Source: Methanolobus mangrovi
GTDB lineage: Archaea; Halobacteriota; Methanosarcinia; Methanosarcinales; Methanosarcinaceae
Direction of reading: 5' to 3'
Assembly: GCF_031312535.1 (NCBI RefSeq)
Contig: NZ_CP133594.1
Coordinates: 372,001-436,000, forward strand
DNA length: 64,000 bases
How positions within the stretch are numbered: position 1 is the stretch's first letter; each line of letters begins with the position of its first letter. The translations under genes were made by a program, and so were the position numbers. Shown here piece by piece: positions 8,634-17,951 of the stretch. Under the pieces are notes generated by a model. The model did no database searches. It was not told where the DNA came from and saw only the letters and a list, made by a program, of their open reading frames with translations.

Positions 8634-9342
8634 AGGCCTTTACAAGAGATTCGGTGAACTTGAAGTATTAAAAGGTATCACTGTAGACATAAAGAAAAAT
8701 GAAGTGGTTTGTGTCATAGGTCCTTCGGGCTCAGGCAAAAGCACTTTCCTCAGGTGCCTTAATCTTCTGGAAATGCCAACATCCGGTGATATCACCATCG
8801 ACGGTGAAAAGATAACTGATAAAGGTATCAACATTAATAAGATACGTGAGGAAGCTGGCATGGTGTTCCAGCACTTTAACCTGTTTCCCCATAAAACAAC
8901 ACTTCAGAATATTGCCCTTGCTCCCATAAAGGTCAGGAAGCTCACAAATGAGGAAGCTGAAAAACGTGCCCATGACCTGTTGAAAAAAGTGGGACTTGAA
9001 GACAAGGCAAATGTTTATCCTTCTGCACTTTCCGGTGGACAGAAACAAAGGGTTGCAATTGCAAGGGCACTTGCCATGCATCCAAAGGTTATGCTCTTTG
9101 ATGAACCGACATCAGCACTTGATCCTGAAATGGTGGGAGATGTTCTTGATGTTATGAAAGACCTTGCACAGGCGGGTATGACCATGGTAGTTGTCACTCA
9201 TGAAATGGGATTTGCAAGGGAAGTAGGAGATCGGGTACTTTTCATGGATGATGGTGTCATAGTTGAGCAGGGAACTCCCGAAGAGATATTTTCCAATGCT
9301 AAACACGAGAGGACAAAATTGTTCCTCAGTAAAATACTGTGA
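8614..9342 (+). CDS. Polar amino-acid ABC transporter, ATPase (GlnQ type)
   Basis: Powers the uptake system formed with the two preceding genes. Walker A (GPSGSGKST), Q loop ([11 protein letters not shown]), ABC signature ([15 protein letters not shown]), Walker B ([12 protein letters not shown]) and switch His ([10 protein letters not shown]) are all intact. The frame is open from a TTG at 8590, but AGGAGG at 8604-8609 points to GTG at 8614 (MSVIEVKGL), or possibly GTG at 8620. I chose 8614. The start lies inside the end of the permease gene, so the two are probably translationally coupled. Confidence 0.92.
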   Translation: MSVIEVKGLYKRFGELEVLKGITVDIKKNEVVCVIGPSGSGKSTFLRCLNLLEMPTSGDITIDGEKITDKGININKIREEAGMVFQHFNLFPHKTTLQNIALAPIKVRKLTNEEAEKRAHDLLKKVGLEDKANVYPSALSGGQKQRVAIARALAMHPKVMLFDEPTSALDPEMVGDVLDVMKDLAQAGMTMVVVTHEMGFAREVGDRVLFMDDGVIVEQGTPEEIFSNAKHERTKLFLSKIL

Positions 9343-9406
9343 ATGAAGTGGCAAAAACTAAAAGTTGGAAATTAAAAACAGATGGTTTGATGCTGAGATC
9401 ATCTGT

Positions 9407-9907
9407 TCACTTCTTTTCTGCAAGGTCTTTTATGCCTTTCTCGTCCAACCTGTATATTACCCATTCTTTCTGGGCTTCACCACCAAAGTGTTCATAGAAT
9501 TGTTTTGCAGGATTCCAGTCAAGCATACTCCACTCCATTCTCCCACAGTTTCGTTCTTCTGCAATCTGTCCGCAACGGACCATTAGCGCTTTTCCAATAC
9601 CCATTCCGCGGAATTCCGGATGGACAAATATATCTTCAATATACAAACCGGGCTTACCAACGAAGGAAGAGAAGTTATGAAAGAATATTATAAATCCTGC
9701 TGGTTTACCGCCAAGCTCAGCTATTATTGCTTCTGCATACGGTCTTTTTCCAAAGAGTGCTTCTCTAAGACTTTCTTCTGTTGAAAGGACATGGTCGCTA
9801 AGACCCTCGAATTCGGCTAATGACCTTACAAAGTCCATAATGAGGGGAATGTCCTGTTCACCTGTTTCCCGGATAATTATTTCATTTTTCCCTGGATCGT
9901 TTTCCAT
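9407..9907 (-). CDS. GNAT family N-acetyltransferase (diamine acetyltransferase-like)
   Basis: A 166-residue GNAT protein. IRETGEQDIPLIMDFVRSLAEFE opens the fold, and IFVHPEFRGMGIGKALM holds the acetyl-CoA loop. The LDWNPAKQFYEHFGG segment near the end resembles spermidine/spermine and thialysine acetyltransferases, so an amine acceptor is plausible. The frame extends to 9940, but AAGGTGAGATA just before the ATG at 9907 sets that start. Convergent with the ABC operon. Confidence 0.82.
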   Translation of the reverse strand: MENDPGKNEIIIRETGEQDIPLIMDFVRSLAEFEGLSDHVLSTEESLREALFGKRPYAEAIIAELGGKPAGFIIFFHNFSSFVGKPGLYIEDIFVHPEFRGMGIGKALMVRCGQIAEERNCGRMEWSMLDWNPAKQFYEHFGGEAQKEWVIYRLDEKGIKDLAEKK

Positions 9908-10033
9908 TATCTCACCTTTGAGCTGTTGCAAATCAATCAATAAATGCAGGTTTAAAGAGCGTCAACTTCTCATTCTATTAGAATACTAGTATTTTTAATA
10001 AACCAGTGAAAACTGCTAATAAGGAATAAAAAG

Positions 10034-10207
10034 ATGCAAATTGCGAAAATCGTGGTAATAAGTCTTGTTGTTTTTATACTGGTAACTGTACTAGTTACTC
10101 AGGTCCTGCAGGATAAGATCTTCTTCTCGCTGTTTGTCGGCATCCCTTCCGGAATAGTGGCTTTTGCGATAAGCTTTGTTTACCTGTACATGCAAAAGAA
10201 TGAATAG
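10034..10207 (+). CDS. Small two-helix membrane protein (57 aa)
   Basis: A short open frame starting ATG at 10034 with AAGGAAT upstream. It encodes 57 residues with two hydrophobic segments (about residues 5-25 and 29-52) separated by the charged turn QDKI, and ends QKNE. It ends 23 bases before the DUF1638 gene and is probably cotranscribed with it. No family is recognised. Confidence 0.55.
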   Translation: MQIAKIVVISLVVFILVTVLVTQVLQDKIFFSLFVGIPSGIVAFAISFVYLYMQKNE

Positions 10208-10230
10208 GAATTAATGAATAAGGTACTGAT

Positions 10231-11028
10231 ATGCCACTGCTGACAATATTATCGTGCAAAATTCTTCAGGATGAGGTTGTTCACATTCTGGAAAATGATC
10301 CATCAGTAGATGAAATACTGGTTGTTGCCAATGGGCAGGAGGATGACTTTGCCTCCAAACTTCAAAAAACAGGTCTCAAGTTTCGGTTCTTGTCTCCTGA
10401 TAGATTGCCTGATGATACTGAAAGCTACAAGAATGATCCCACTCGTTATTCTGTTATGGTGTATATGGTTGAGCTTGCATTACATGAGTTTCCAAAGATC
10501 CTCAAAACAGAAGTATACAAACTACTGGAAGAACTAAGCAAGTATTCCAGCGGTATCCTCCTCTTTTATGGGCTTTGCGGAAATGTGTTTGACAAGATAG
10601 AAACCGATTTTGAACATCTTGGAACATCATGTCCTGTGAGGATACTAAGGGATGAAACACGAACAGTTGATGATTGTGTAGGTGCTACTCTGGGTGGCTG
10701 TAGTGAATATCTTTCGACTCTCAAGAAATTCAGTGACAAGGGGACATTCCTGTTCACACCTATGTATGCACATGCCTGGCGTGAGATCATGAGAGTCGAC
10801 CCTGAGAAACCTGATAAAACGATTAAGATGCTCAGGAAGGTCAATGAGATCACCGGATACAAACGGGTTGCCAAGATAAAGACCGGATTATCCCATACAG
10901 ATAACTTTGATGAGAAAGTAGCTGAGTTTGCAGAGATTTTTGATTTTGAGGTTCTGGAAATCGAAGGTTGCCAGAATATATTTGAGGACTGCTATACTTC
11001 CATCAAAAAAGAGATAGTCGGTTGCTAG
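10231..11028 (+). CDS. DUF1638 domain protein
   Basis: A 265-residue soluble protein. LLFYGLCGN around residues 111-119 and conserved Cys/His/Arg positions (for example CPVRILRDE and DDCVGATLGG) are characteristic of DUF1638. The family is common in methanogens and in some anaerobic bacteria, often near corrinoid or methylamine genes, and its biochemical role is not established to my knowledge. Several cysteines (residues 9, 116, 132 and near the C-terminal end) could bind metal. It follows a small membrane-protein gene; msrA follows. Confidence 0.78.
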   Translation: MPLLTILSCKILQDEVVHILENDPSVDEILVVANGQEDDFASKLQKTGLKFRFLSPDRLPDDTESYKNDPTRYSVMVYMVELALHEFPKILKTEVYKLLEELSKYSSGILLFYGLCGNVFDKIETDFEHLGTSCPVRILRDETRTVDDCVGATLGGCSEYLSTLKKFSDKGTFLFTPMYAHAWREIMRVDPEKPDKTIKMLRKVNEITGYKRVAKIKTGLSHTDNFDEKVAEFAEIFDFEVLEIEGCQNIFEDCYTSIKKEIVGC

Positions 11029-11123
11029 TGTAAACTTTCCGTATTTAATGGTTGTACGCCATAGTAGAAAGATTTATACCGTATGGAATCCCAGTTTTTA
11101 ACAGGGGAAGGTCTTTATCGCTA

Positions 11124-11750
11124 ATGCAGGATGTAAGAACCAGACATATATTCATATTGTTTTTACTGACCTTTGCTTATGCAGGCATATCATGTGAATC
11201 GCCAAAGATAGTGTCAACCAGTTCTATAGGTGATGAAATGAGATCAAGGGAAGAGTTACTTAATGAAGGTTACGAAATAGCAACATTTGCAGCCGGTTGT
11301 TTCTGGGGTGTGGAATCAACATTTAGAAAAGTAAAGGGTGTGGAATTCACTCAGGTGGGCTATACCGGTGGATCAAAGGAAGATCCAACGTACAAAGAAG
11401 TATGCACAGGAACCACCGGGCATGCAGAAGCTGTAGAGATTGTTTTTAATCCATCGGTTGTGCCTTACGAAAAGTTATTGGAGCTTTTCTGGGAATTGCA
11501 TGATCCTACCAGTCTCAACAGGCAGGGACCGGATATTGGAACACAATATCGTTCTGCTATATTCTATCATAGTGCTGAACAAAGAAACGCTGCCATAGCC
11601 TCAAAGATGAATCGGGAAAAATCAGGGAAATATTCCAGAGAGATCGTAACTCAGATATTACCTGCAGGACCATTCTATCGTGCAGAGGAATACCACCAGC
11701 AATATTTCGATAAAATGGGTAATGATGGCGGATGTATTCTAAAATATTAA
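11124..11750 (+). CDS. msrA: Peptide methionine-S-sulfoxide reductase
   Basis: Reduces methionine S-sulfoxide in proteins. The catalytic GCFWGVE motif is intact, followed by QVGYTGG and the GHAEAVEI and [19 protein letters not shown] segments of MsrA. Start choice matters. ATG 11124 adds a hydrophobic stretch ([16 protein letters not shown]) that would act as a signal or lipoprotein-like anchor and place the enzyme outside the membrane. ATG 11238, with GGTGAT at 11229-11234, would give a cytoplasmic enzyme of standard length. I report the longer form because the hydrophobic segment followed by a Ser/Thr-rich linker looks purposeful. ATG 11238 remains possible. Confidence 0.85.
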   Translation: MQDVRTRHIFILFLLTFAYAGISCESPKIVSTSSIGDEMRSREELLNEGYEIATFAAGCFWGVESTFRKVKGVEFTQVGYTGGSKEDPTYKEVCTGTTGHAEAVEIVFNPSVVPYEKLLELFWELHDPTSLNRQGPDIGTQYRSAIFYHSAEQRNAAIASKMNREKSGKYSREIVTQILPAGPFYRAEEYHQQYFDKMGNDGGCILKY

Positions 11751-12054
11751 GGTATTGTGCGGATGTTATGATCAATTTGCGTTTACGATCATAAATATCG
11801 GCTTGCCTTTTTTCTTTATCTGCCTTTAGTAATGGTAATTGTGTATCGACAAATTTAATACTCCTCTGTTTGAAACAGTTACCATACCAATTTTGATTTT
11901 AAATGTAAAGAAAAGACTATTTATAAAGTTATCAAATAATTTAGATCTGACCTTAAAATAAATGCTAAATCTGGAAAGCATCGAACATTTTTAAGAGGAA
12001 ACTTTATATTTCCCAAATAATGCATGAAACAAAACCGCATCTTGGGGTGACAAC
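11751..12054. other. Intergenic region with msrA hairpin
   Basis: TTATGATC (11766-11773) and GATCATAA (11787-11794) form an 8-bp stem 16 bases after the msrA stop, followed by CCTTTTTTC, a likely terminator. The remaining AT-rich sequence should hold the promoter of the sensor kinase. An ATG at 12020 opens a 12-codon frame that ends in a TGA overlapping the CTG at 12055. Confidence 0.4.
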
Positions 12055-13932
12055 CTGAAAGAAAACAGTTCCGAACAAGAAAAACGTATAAACGAAGAGA
12101 GATACCGGTTGTTTTTTGGAAACTTGTCCCATGCTGTTCTTATTCATAGAAAAGGACAGATAATGGATGCCAATATTGAAGCGTGTAAGTTGTTGGGCTA
12201 CACCAGGGAGCAATTGATAACAAAGAATCTGCTTTCATTTGTTGTAGGTAGGGACAATAATACTGAGAAAAGTATCAATGGTGAATTCGCCCAATTTGAA
12301 CTGAAACTTAGAAGAACTGATGGAACAGTAATGGATGTGGAAATTACTTCATCTCCAGTAGATGAAGGGGATAATTCAATTCAGGGAATTATAATATGTG
12401 ACATTACAGAACACAAAAATGCTGATAATAACCTGAAAAACCAGCTTCATTTTGTGGAAACACTATTGGATACCATTCCAAGTCCTATCTTTTATAAAAA
12501 CAAAAATAACGTCTACATTGGTTGTAATAAGGCATTTTCAAAAGAAATAATCGGTGTACCTAAAACAGAGATAATTGGAAAAACACTGTTTGATTTCCCT
12601 TATTCGATACCTTATGAGATGACTTCTGTGTATCACAAGTACGACATGGAACTAATGTTACATGGGGGAACACAGGTATATGAAGGAATTGTCAGGAAGA
12701 CCGATGGTACATCAGGTAATTTCATTTTCAACAAAGCCTCTTTTACTGATTCAAGCGGGAAGATAATTGGGATAGTTGGAGTGATGCTTGAGATAACTGA
12801 ATACAAAAAGGCAGCAAATTCTCTTATTGAAAAGACAACATTACTTGAGGGGTTACTCGAGTCTTTACCGGACATGGTATTTTTCAAGGATATGGATGGT
12901 GTATATCTTGGTTGTAACCCAATTTTATCAGAATTCATGGGCCGTTCTGTGGAGGATATCGTTGGAAAGAATGATTTTGATCTTTTTGATGAAGATACAG
13001 CAAGATTTTTCCGTGAAAAAGATAAAAAAGTAATTGAATCCGATAGCTCTCGTAAAAATGAGGAATGGTTGGATTATCCTGATGGGTATAAAGTACTCTT
13101 TGAGACATTTAAAGCTCCTCTTAAAACACCGGATGGGAAACTTATCGGTTCCCTGGGTGTTAGTCGTGATATCACGGCCCGAAAAAATGCAGAGCAACTA
13201 ATGCTTGAAGCAAAAATAGCGGCAGAGATAGCAAACCGGACAAAGAATGAATTCATAGCGAACATGAGCCATGAACTTCGTACGCCATTGAATTCAATTA
13301 TAGGCTTCTCTGATGTTCTGCTTGAACAAATGTTCGGGGAATTGAATAATGAACAGGAAAAATACCTTGGGCATATATCGGGTAGTGGTAGGCAGCTATT
13401 AGGTATAATCAATAGTATTCTCGATATTTCTAAAATAGAAAATGGGGAAGTTGAGCTTTATTATGAAAATATGAATATTGTTGATCTTATTCATGAAACT
13501 ATAAAAATACTCAAACCGCTTGCAATTCAGAAGCATATCAGTATAGATGTGCAGGATAGGTCTGTCACAGGAACATGTGAACTTGGTAAAACTCAGATAT
13601 CACAGGTTCTTTACAATATTATCGGAAATGCGATAAAGTTCACTCCACAAAATGGATCGATATCTATTTCCATCGTGGAAAATGAAGACACTTTTGAGGT
13701 ATCGGTGAGTGATAGCGGGATTGGTATTCCTGAAGAACGCATGGAAGAAATATTCCTGCCATTCAGGCAACTCGAATCCCATGCAAGCAGACGATATGGG
13801 GGGACAGGACTTGGGCTTGCTCTTGTAAAAGAGTTCATCGAGATGCATGGCGGGGATATATATGTGAAAAGTGAATCCGGAAAAGGAAGCAATTTCATAT
13901 TTACAATACCCAAAAAAGTAAACGGAAAATGA
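12055..13932 (+). CDS. Soluble sensor histidine kinase with three PAS domains
   Basis: A cytoplasmic kinase without membrane segments. Counting from TTG 12109: PAS domains at about 5-105, 115-235 and 245-365, then HisKA with FIANMSHELRTPLN (His about 388), then HATPase with the N box (NIIGNAIKFTP), G1 (DSGIGIP) and G2 (GGTGLGLALVK). Start is a problem. The coding frame continues upstream of TTG 12109 with a kinase-like stretch ending EERYRLFFGN, back to a stop at 12025. No ATG, GTG or TTG lies between. A good ribosome site, GGGGTGA at 12044-12050, precedes CTG at 12055, which I use as the tentative start. TTG 12109 is the conservative alternative. No response regulator is adjacent. Confidence 0.8.
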   Translation: MKENSSEQEKRINEERYRLFFGNLSHAVLIHRKGQIMDANIEACKLLGYTREQLITKNLLSFVVGRDNNTEKSINGEFAQFELKLRRTDGTVMDVEITSSPVDEGDNSIQGIIICDITEHKNADNNLKNQLHFVETLLDTIPSPIFYKNKNNVYIGCNKAFSKEIIGVPKTEIIGKTLFDFPYSIPYEMTSVYHKYDMELMLHGGTQVYEGIVRKTDGTSGNFIFNKASFTDSSGKIIGIVGVMLEITEYKKAANSLIEKTTLLEGLLESLPDMVFFKDMDGVYLGCNPILSEFMGRSVEDIVGKNDFDLFDEDTARFFREKDKKVIESDSSRKNEEWLDYPDGYKVLFETFKAPLKTPDGKLIGSLGVSRDITARKNAEQLMLEAKIAAEIANRTKNEFIANMSHELRTPLNSIIGFSDVLLEQMFGELNNEQEKYLGHISGSGRQLLGIINSILDISKIENGEVELYYENMNIVDLIHETIKILKPLAIQKHISIDVQDRSVTGTCELGKTQISQVLYNIIGNAIKFTPQNGSISISIVENEDTFEVSVSDSGIGIPEERMEEIFLPFRQLESHASRRYGGTGLGLALVKEFIEMHGGDIYVKSESGKGSNFIFTIPKKVNGK

Positions 13933-13986
13933 AAGCAAGACCCAAAAACCTATAAACTTAAAATTAAATGTATAAGTGGTGAGGAT

Positions 13987-14223
13987 ATGCAGGAATTTAC
14001 GATGGAAGAAGTTGCAAAGTATAATGGTAGAGATAATGAAAAAGTGTATGTTGTCTACGATGGCAATGTCTATGATGTAAGTGCCAGTGAGTTCTGGGAC
14101 GGTGGGGAACATATGGGATTACATGAGGCAGGAACAGATCTGACCGAGTCTCTGGATATGGAAGCCCCTCATGAGACTGATGCACTGGAAGGTTACCCTG
14201 TAGTGGGTACGATCAAAAAGTAA
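13987..14223 (+). CDS. Cytochrome b5-like heme-binding protein
   Basis: A 78-residue protein with the cytochrome b5 opening MQEFTMEEVAKYNG, then YVVYDGNVYDVSASEFWDGG, and two His sites, one in EHMGLHEAG and one in APHETDAL, at the usual heme-ligand positions. The classic HPGG is replaced by GLHEAG, as in other short prokaryotic members. It has no signal peptide or anchor, so a soluble cytoplasmic protein is expected. It sits between two histidine kinase genes. A redox or ligand-sensing link is inference. GTGAGGAT before the ATG is a good ribosome site. Confidence 0.82.
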   Translation: MQEFTMEEVAKYNGRDNEKVYVVYDGNVYDVSASEFWDGGEHMGLHEAGTDLTESLDMEAPHETDALEGYPVVGTIKK

Positions 14224-14269
14224 GCAAACAATGTTTTTTAAACAGTTCAGTTTTAGTATTATAGTAGTT

Positions 14270-17194
14270 TTACAGGGGTAGCTCGAATATGAATGATGAA
14301 CCTTTATCAGGTTCACTTTCAACACGAATTTTTCCTCCGTGCATTTCTATATATTTCCTGACAATTGTAAGCCCAAGTCCTGAACCATCATAATTCCGGT
14401 TCAATGCCGACTCTATCTGCCTGAAAGGTTCAAACAGCTTTTTCTGATCATCAGGATGTATGCCTATACCTGAATCCTTTACCTCTATTTCGATATTATT
14501 CAGAACCCTTTTTGCAGATACATGAATGGAACCGTTTTCCATGGTGAATTTTATTGCGTTTCCTATCAGGTTATAGAGTATCTGTTTTAGCTTAAGCCTG
14601 TCAGCAGTTATGGTCCTGATATCATCATCAATATCAAATTCAAGAGAAAGGCCTTTCTTTATTGCAAGGGTTGAAACAGTTTTCTTGACTTCATCAAGTA
14701 CATCATAAATATCGAACTCTTCTGTAACCAGATCCATTTTTCCTGCTTCTATCTTAGATAGGTCCAGAATGTCATTTATAACTTCCAGAAGGTGCTTGCC
14801 ACTGTTTGAGATGTTGGTGAGGTACCTTGTTTGTCGTTCATCAAAAACATCATGTTCATTATAGATCAGCATATCTGAAAAGCCTATAATTGAATTCAAT
14901 GGTGTACGAAGTTCATGACTCATATTGGCAAGGAACTCACTCTTTGCTCTGTCGGAAGCTTCCGCAGCAATTTTTGCTGAAATAAGTGCTTCTTCTACCT
15001 TCTTTCTACTGGATATATCATAAAAACTCTCAACTAGATACTCTTTTCCTTTTAGGTTGACAGAAACCACTGATTTTATGATGGGTATTTTCTTTCCATT
15101 TTTGTCTAAAAGGAATTTTTCAGACAGGTCAACTTTTTGACCAAGGTCTATTATGGGGCATTGTTCTTCCTGGGCAGGACAAACAAATTTATGACAAATA
15201 TTTCCGATGATAGAGTCCCTGGGAAGACCTATCATCTCTGATGCAACTGGATTTACATCGGCTATTGTTTTATTTTCTCTGTCAATGAGTAGTATTCCAC
15301 TGTTTATGTTGTTGATAATAGTTGTCAATCTTTCCAGAAGGTCATGTTCCATATTATCCAGACGTTTACGTTCTGAAATATCACGGATGATGGCAGCGGC
15401 ATTCCATGTTCCATCGGATAGCTGCATTGAGGATAATGAAAGTTCGATTGGGAATTCAGTTCCATCCTTTCTTTTTCCTTCAAGTTCGATTGTGTTACCA
15501 ACAACCGGACCTAACCCTGTTTCTGTAAATTTCTTGAAACCAGACTTATATGCTTCAAGATATCTATCAGGTGAAATAAAACTGTGAATATCTTCACCCA
15601 TTATCTCATTATCAGAATACCCGAACATTCTTGTAGCTGCATCATTCCAGAAGATGGTTTTACTTCCATTGTTGACCATTATTATTGCATCATTGGCAGA
15701 GGTGGCTATTTTTGAGAATTTTTCTTCACTAAGAAGTAATTTATCTTCCGCTTCTTCTCTTCTGACAATCTCTTTTCTAAGTTCATTTTCACGAGACAAC
15801 AATTCTGTAATTTCATTGAAGGTATAAAGTCGCCCGTAAATAGTCTCATTATTTAAAAGAGGCAGTGAATATGCCTCAATGGTCTTTCCATCCTGTAGTT
15901 CTATGAAAGATCTGTGTAGAATTGATGAGAAACCTCTGTCTACAACCCCTTTTTCAAATTCTTCCGGATTTTTGGTCTTTAAGCTGATTGCTTTCAAGAT
16001 CAGTTTTGCATCTTTTTCAGATTCCATTTCAGGCGGTAAATCAAACATCCTGATAAATTCAGGATTAATAAAGAGTATTTCACGATTTGTATCAACTGCA
16101 ATGAGGCCATAAGTAACAGATTCGATTGTGGACCTGAATATAGAACTTGTTTCCTGCAAAGAATTCAGCATGGAATTGATGTTGTCTGCAAGGTCAGATA
16201 ATTCATCATCTCCATTCATGTAAAGGCGGGAGTTGATATCAGCTTTAAAATCAATTGTCTCAATTCCATTTCTTAGTGAAGTTATTCGGGATAACAGATT
16301 CTTTTTCAACAGGAAAGACAAAAGAAGGGCAAATAATACTGATATCAGGAGGGTCATGTAGAATGTTGCTGATATAGCTGCAAGTCCTTCTTTGTAAATG
16401 AGTCTTGACATCTCAGTTTTCGCTATAAATGATGGTTTTCCGTAAATATCTTCAACTAGGAAATAAGCTGAAATAATGTTATTATTATTTGTCTTTATAA
16501 TGTAATTTTCATTCAACAGTTGCTCTTTGATAGATACAAAATCAGAAGGCAAATCTGAATTTTCAAAGGACTGAACATTAATAGGGAGTAATGTTTGTTC
16601 CTCCATTGGTTCTATAAATGAGTCATCAAGAAACCTTCCCATAATAATAGTACCGGCAACAGGACCTGTATAATCGCTTTTTATAATTGGCCTTGAGACA
16701 ACTATGACAGGCGAATTCTCTAGCGTGATGATGCCTGAAAATGATGAGTTAATTGAAGGATGGTGCAGCAGGATGCTACCTTTATAGAAATGTTCAAGAA
16801 AATCAGGGTCTATAGTGATCTCTTTTTCTTCTGTCAGGTCAACAGCTTTTTTGTAAACGAGTTTTCCATCTGTATCGTAGAACATTACTAAATTGATATT
16901 CAGGGTTGTAAAAGTTTCAAGAAAATTAAAATTTGATGTGATGTAATCTGAATTATTTTCCAGCATGAATTCATATGTTGCATCCCATGCAGACCAGTCA
17001 TACAAGGTATCATCCATATGGTATATCTCATTCTGGAATGCTCTCTGGACTCTTTGTGAATTATCTTTCAGCACATCGTTTTCAATTTGTTCCGTATGGC
17101 TCATGAAGACGTAATGGGTAACAGCTGCTGTTAGTAAAAAGAGGAATAAAAAAACTATTCCCAGAGTTATTGTTGTTTTGTTATAGATCTTCAT
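14270..17194 (-). CDS. Membrane sensor histidine kinase: CHASE4-HAMP-PAS(3)-HisKA-HATPase
   Basis: About 974 residues. One membrane helix lies near residues 8-30, then an extracellular CHASE4 domain with the family signature DTLYDWSAWDATYEFM, then a second helix near 280-300 (TLLISVLFALLLSFLL). A HAMP-like linker, a weaker PAS, a clear PAS (FSKIATSANDAIIMV) and a third PAS with Cys residues (CHKFVCPAQEEQC) follow. HisKA has its His near 757 (NMSHELRTPLN), and the ATPase motifs NLIGNAIKFT, DSGIGI and GSGLGLTIV are intact. An upstream ATG at 17278 is in frame, but CACGGTGACAGT before ATG 17194 sets the start. Cys residues in PAS3 might bind a cofactor. Ligand unknown; no adjacent regulator. Confidence 0.9.
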   Translation of the reverse strand: MKIYNKTTITLGIVFLFLFLLTAAVTHYVFMSHTEQIENDVLKDNSQRVQRAFQNEIYHMDDTLYDWSAWDATYEFMLENNSDYITSNFNFLETFTTLNINLVMFYDTDGKLVYKKAVDLTEEKEITIDPDFLEHFYKGSILLHHPSINSSFSGIITLENSPVIVVSRPIIKSDYTGPVAGTIIMGRFLDDSFIEPMEEQTLLPINVQSFENSDLPSDFVSIKEQLLNENYIIKTNNNNIISAYFLVEDIYGKPSFIAKTEMSRLIYKEGLAAISATFYMTLLISVLFALLLSFLLKKNLLSRITSLRNGIETIDFKADINSRLYMNGDDELSDLADNINSMLNSLQETSSIFRSTIESVTYGLIAVDTNREILFINPEFIRMFDLPPEMESEKDAKLILKAISLKTKNPEEFEKGVVDRGFSSILHRSFIELQDGKTIEAYSLPLLNNETIYGRLYTFNEITELLSRENELRKEIVRREEAEDKLLLSEEKFSKIATSANDAIIMVNNGSKTIFWNDAATRMFGYSDNEIMGEDIHSFISPDRYLEAYKSGFKKFTETGLGPVVGNTIELEGKRKDGTEFPIELSLSSMQLSDGTWNAAAIIRDISERKRLDNMEHDLLERLTTIINNINSGILLIDRENKTIADVNPVASEMIGLPRDSIIGNICHKFVCPAQEEQCPIIDLGQKVDLSEKFLLDKNGKKIPIIKSVVSVNLKGKEYLVESFYDISSRKKVEEALISAKIAAEASDRAKSEFLANMSHELRTPLNSIIGFSDMLIYNEHDVFDERQTRYLTNISNSGKHLLEVINDILDLSKIEAGKMDLVTEEFDIYDVLDEVKKTVSTLAIKKGLSLEFDIDDDIRTITADRLKLKQILYNLIGNAIKFTMENGSIHVSAKRVLNNIEIEVKDSGIGIHPDDQKKLFEPFRQIESALNRNYDGSGLGLTIVRKYIEMHGGKIRVESEPDKGSSFIFELPL

Positions 17195-17483
17195 ACTGTC
17201 ACCGTGGCCTGAATGCAAAAAGGCGTACAATCTGCTCAATTTTATGTGCTTTACAGAATGAGCTGAAATATCCATCAATTTTAAATAATCAGGTATACGT
17301 TTTTGATGTGCAACTTATACTCAAAGTATAATTTATGCAATTAGTATACAATAAGATGTATAAATATTATGTGTATTTATATCAAAAGAAATGTTTGCGA
17401 CTTATCGTTATTTAGAGAAGGTTATTTTGGAGCTATCTTTATAATGTATGCTTGTTTATAGGATGCAACACACAGGTGATGTT

Positions 17484-17903
17484 TTGGTAAGAGTACTTGC
17501 AACAGGAACATTTGATCTGCTTCATCCGGGACACATACTCTATCTTAGCGAAGCAAAAAAGATGGGTGATGAACTCTATGTGATAGTTGCCAGGGAATCT
17601 ATGATCAGGCATAAACCAAAACCGATAATTCCGGATGAACAAAGACTGGAAATGGTAAGTTCCCTGAAGATCGTTGATAAGGCCATTCTTGGAAGCGATT
17701 CTGATATTTTTCTACCTATAAAGCAAATACAACCTGATATAATTGCGCTTGGATATGATCAGGGTTTTGATATTCAGCAACTTGAAAAAGATTTATGCGA
17801 TAAAGGTTTTGCCTGTAAGGTGGTACGGGTTGGAGATTCATTATCATGTCCACTTTGCAGTAGCGGGAAGATAATTAAAAAAATACTTGAACGCTACAAG
17901 TAA
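17484..17903 (+). CDS. ribL: Archaeal FAD synthase (FMN adenylyltransferase, RibL)
   Basis: Transfers AMP from ATP (or CMP) to FMN to make FAD. This cytidylyltransferase-fold protein has the TFDLLHPGH motif (HxGH) and the RHKPKPIIPDEQR segment equivalent to the ISTT-like region of archaeal RibL. It ends with SCPLCSSGKI, containing the two C-terminal cysteines conserved in this family. The frame is open from ATG 17448, but GGTGAT at 17475-17480 favours TTG 17484, giving MVRVLATGTFD and 139 residues as in the family. It is convergent with an operon holding ribH and ribC. Confidence 0.88.
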   Translation: MVRVLATGTFDLLHPGHILYLSEAKKMGDELYVIVARESMIRHKPKPIIPDEQRLEMVSSLKIVDKAILGSDSDIFLPIKQIQPDIIALGYDQGFDIQQLEKDLCDKGFACKVVRVGDSLSCPLCSSGKIIKKILERYK

Positions 17904-17951
17904 GCAAAAGTTAAAACCGTATTTTAAAAATGTAAAATAAAAAAGGACATA

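Noticed and set aside
16353-17278. Extending the CHASE4 kinase to ATG 17278
   Set aside because: The extra 28 residues lack membrane or family features, and a good GGTGA site marks ATG 17194.
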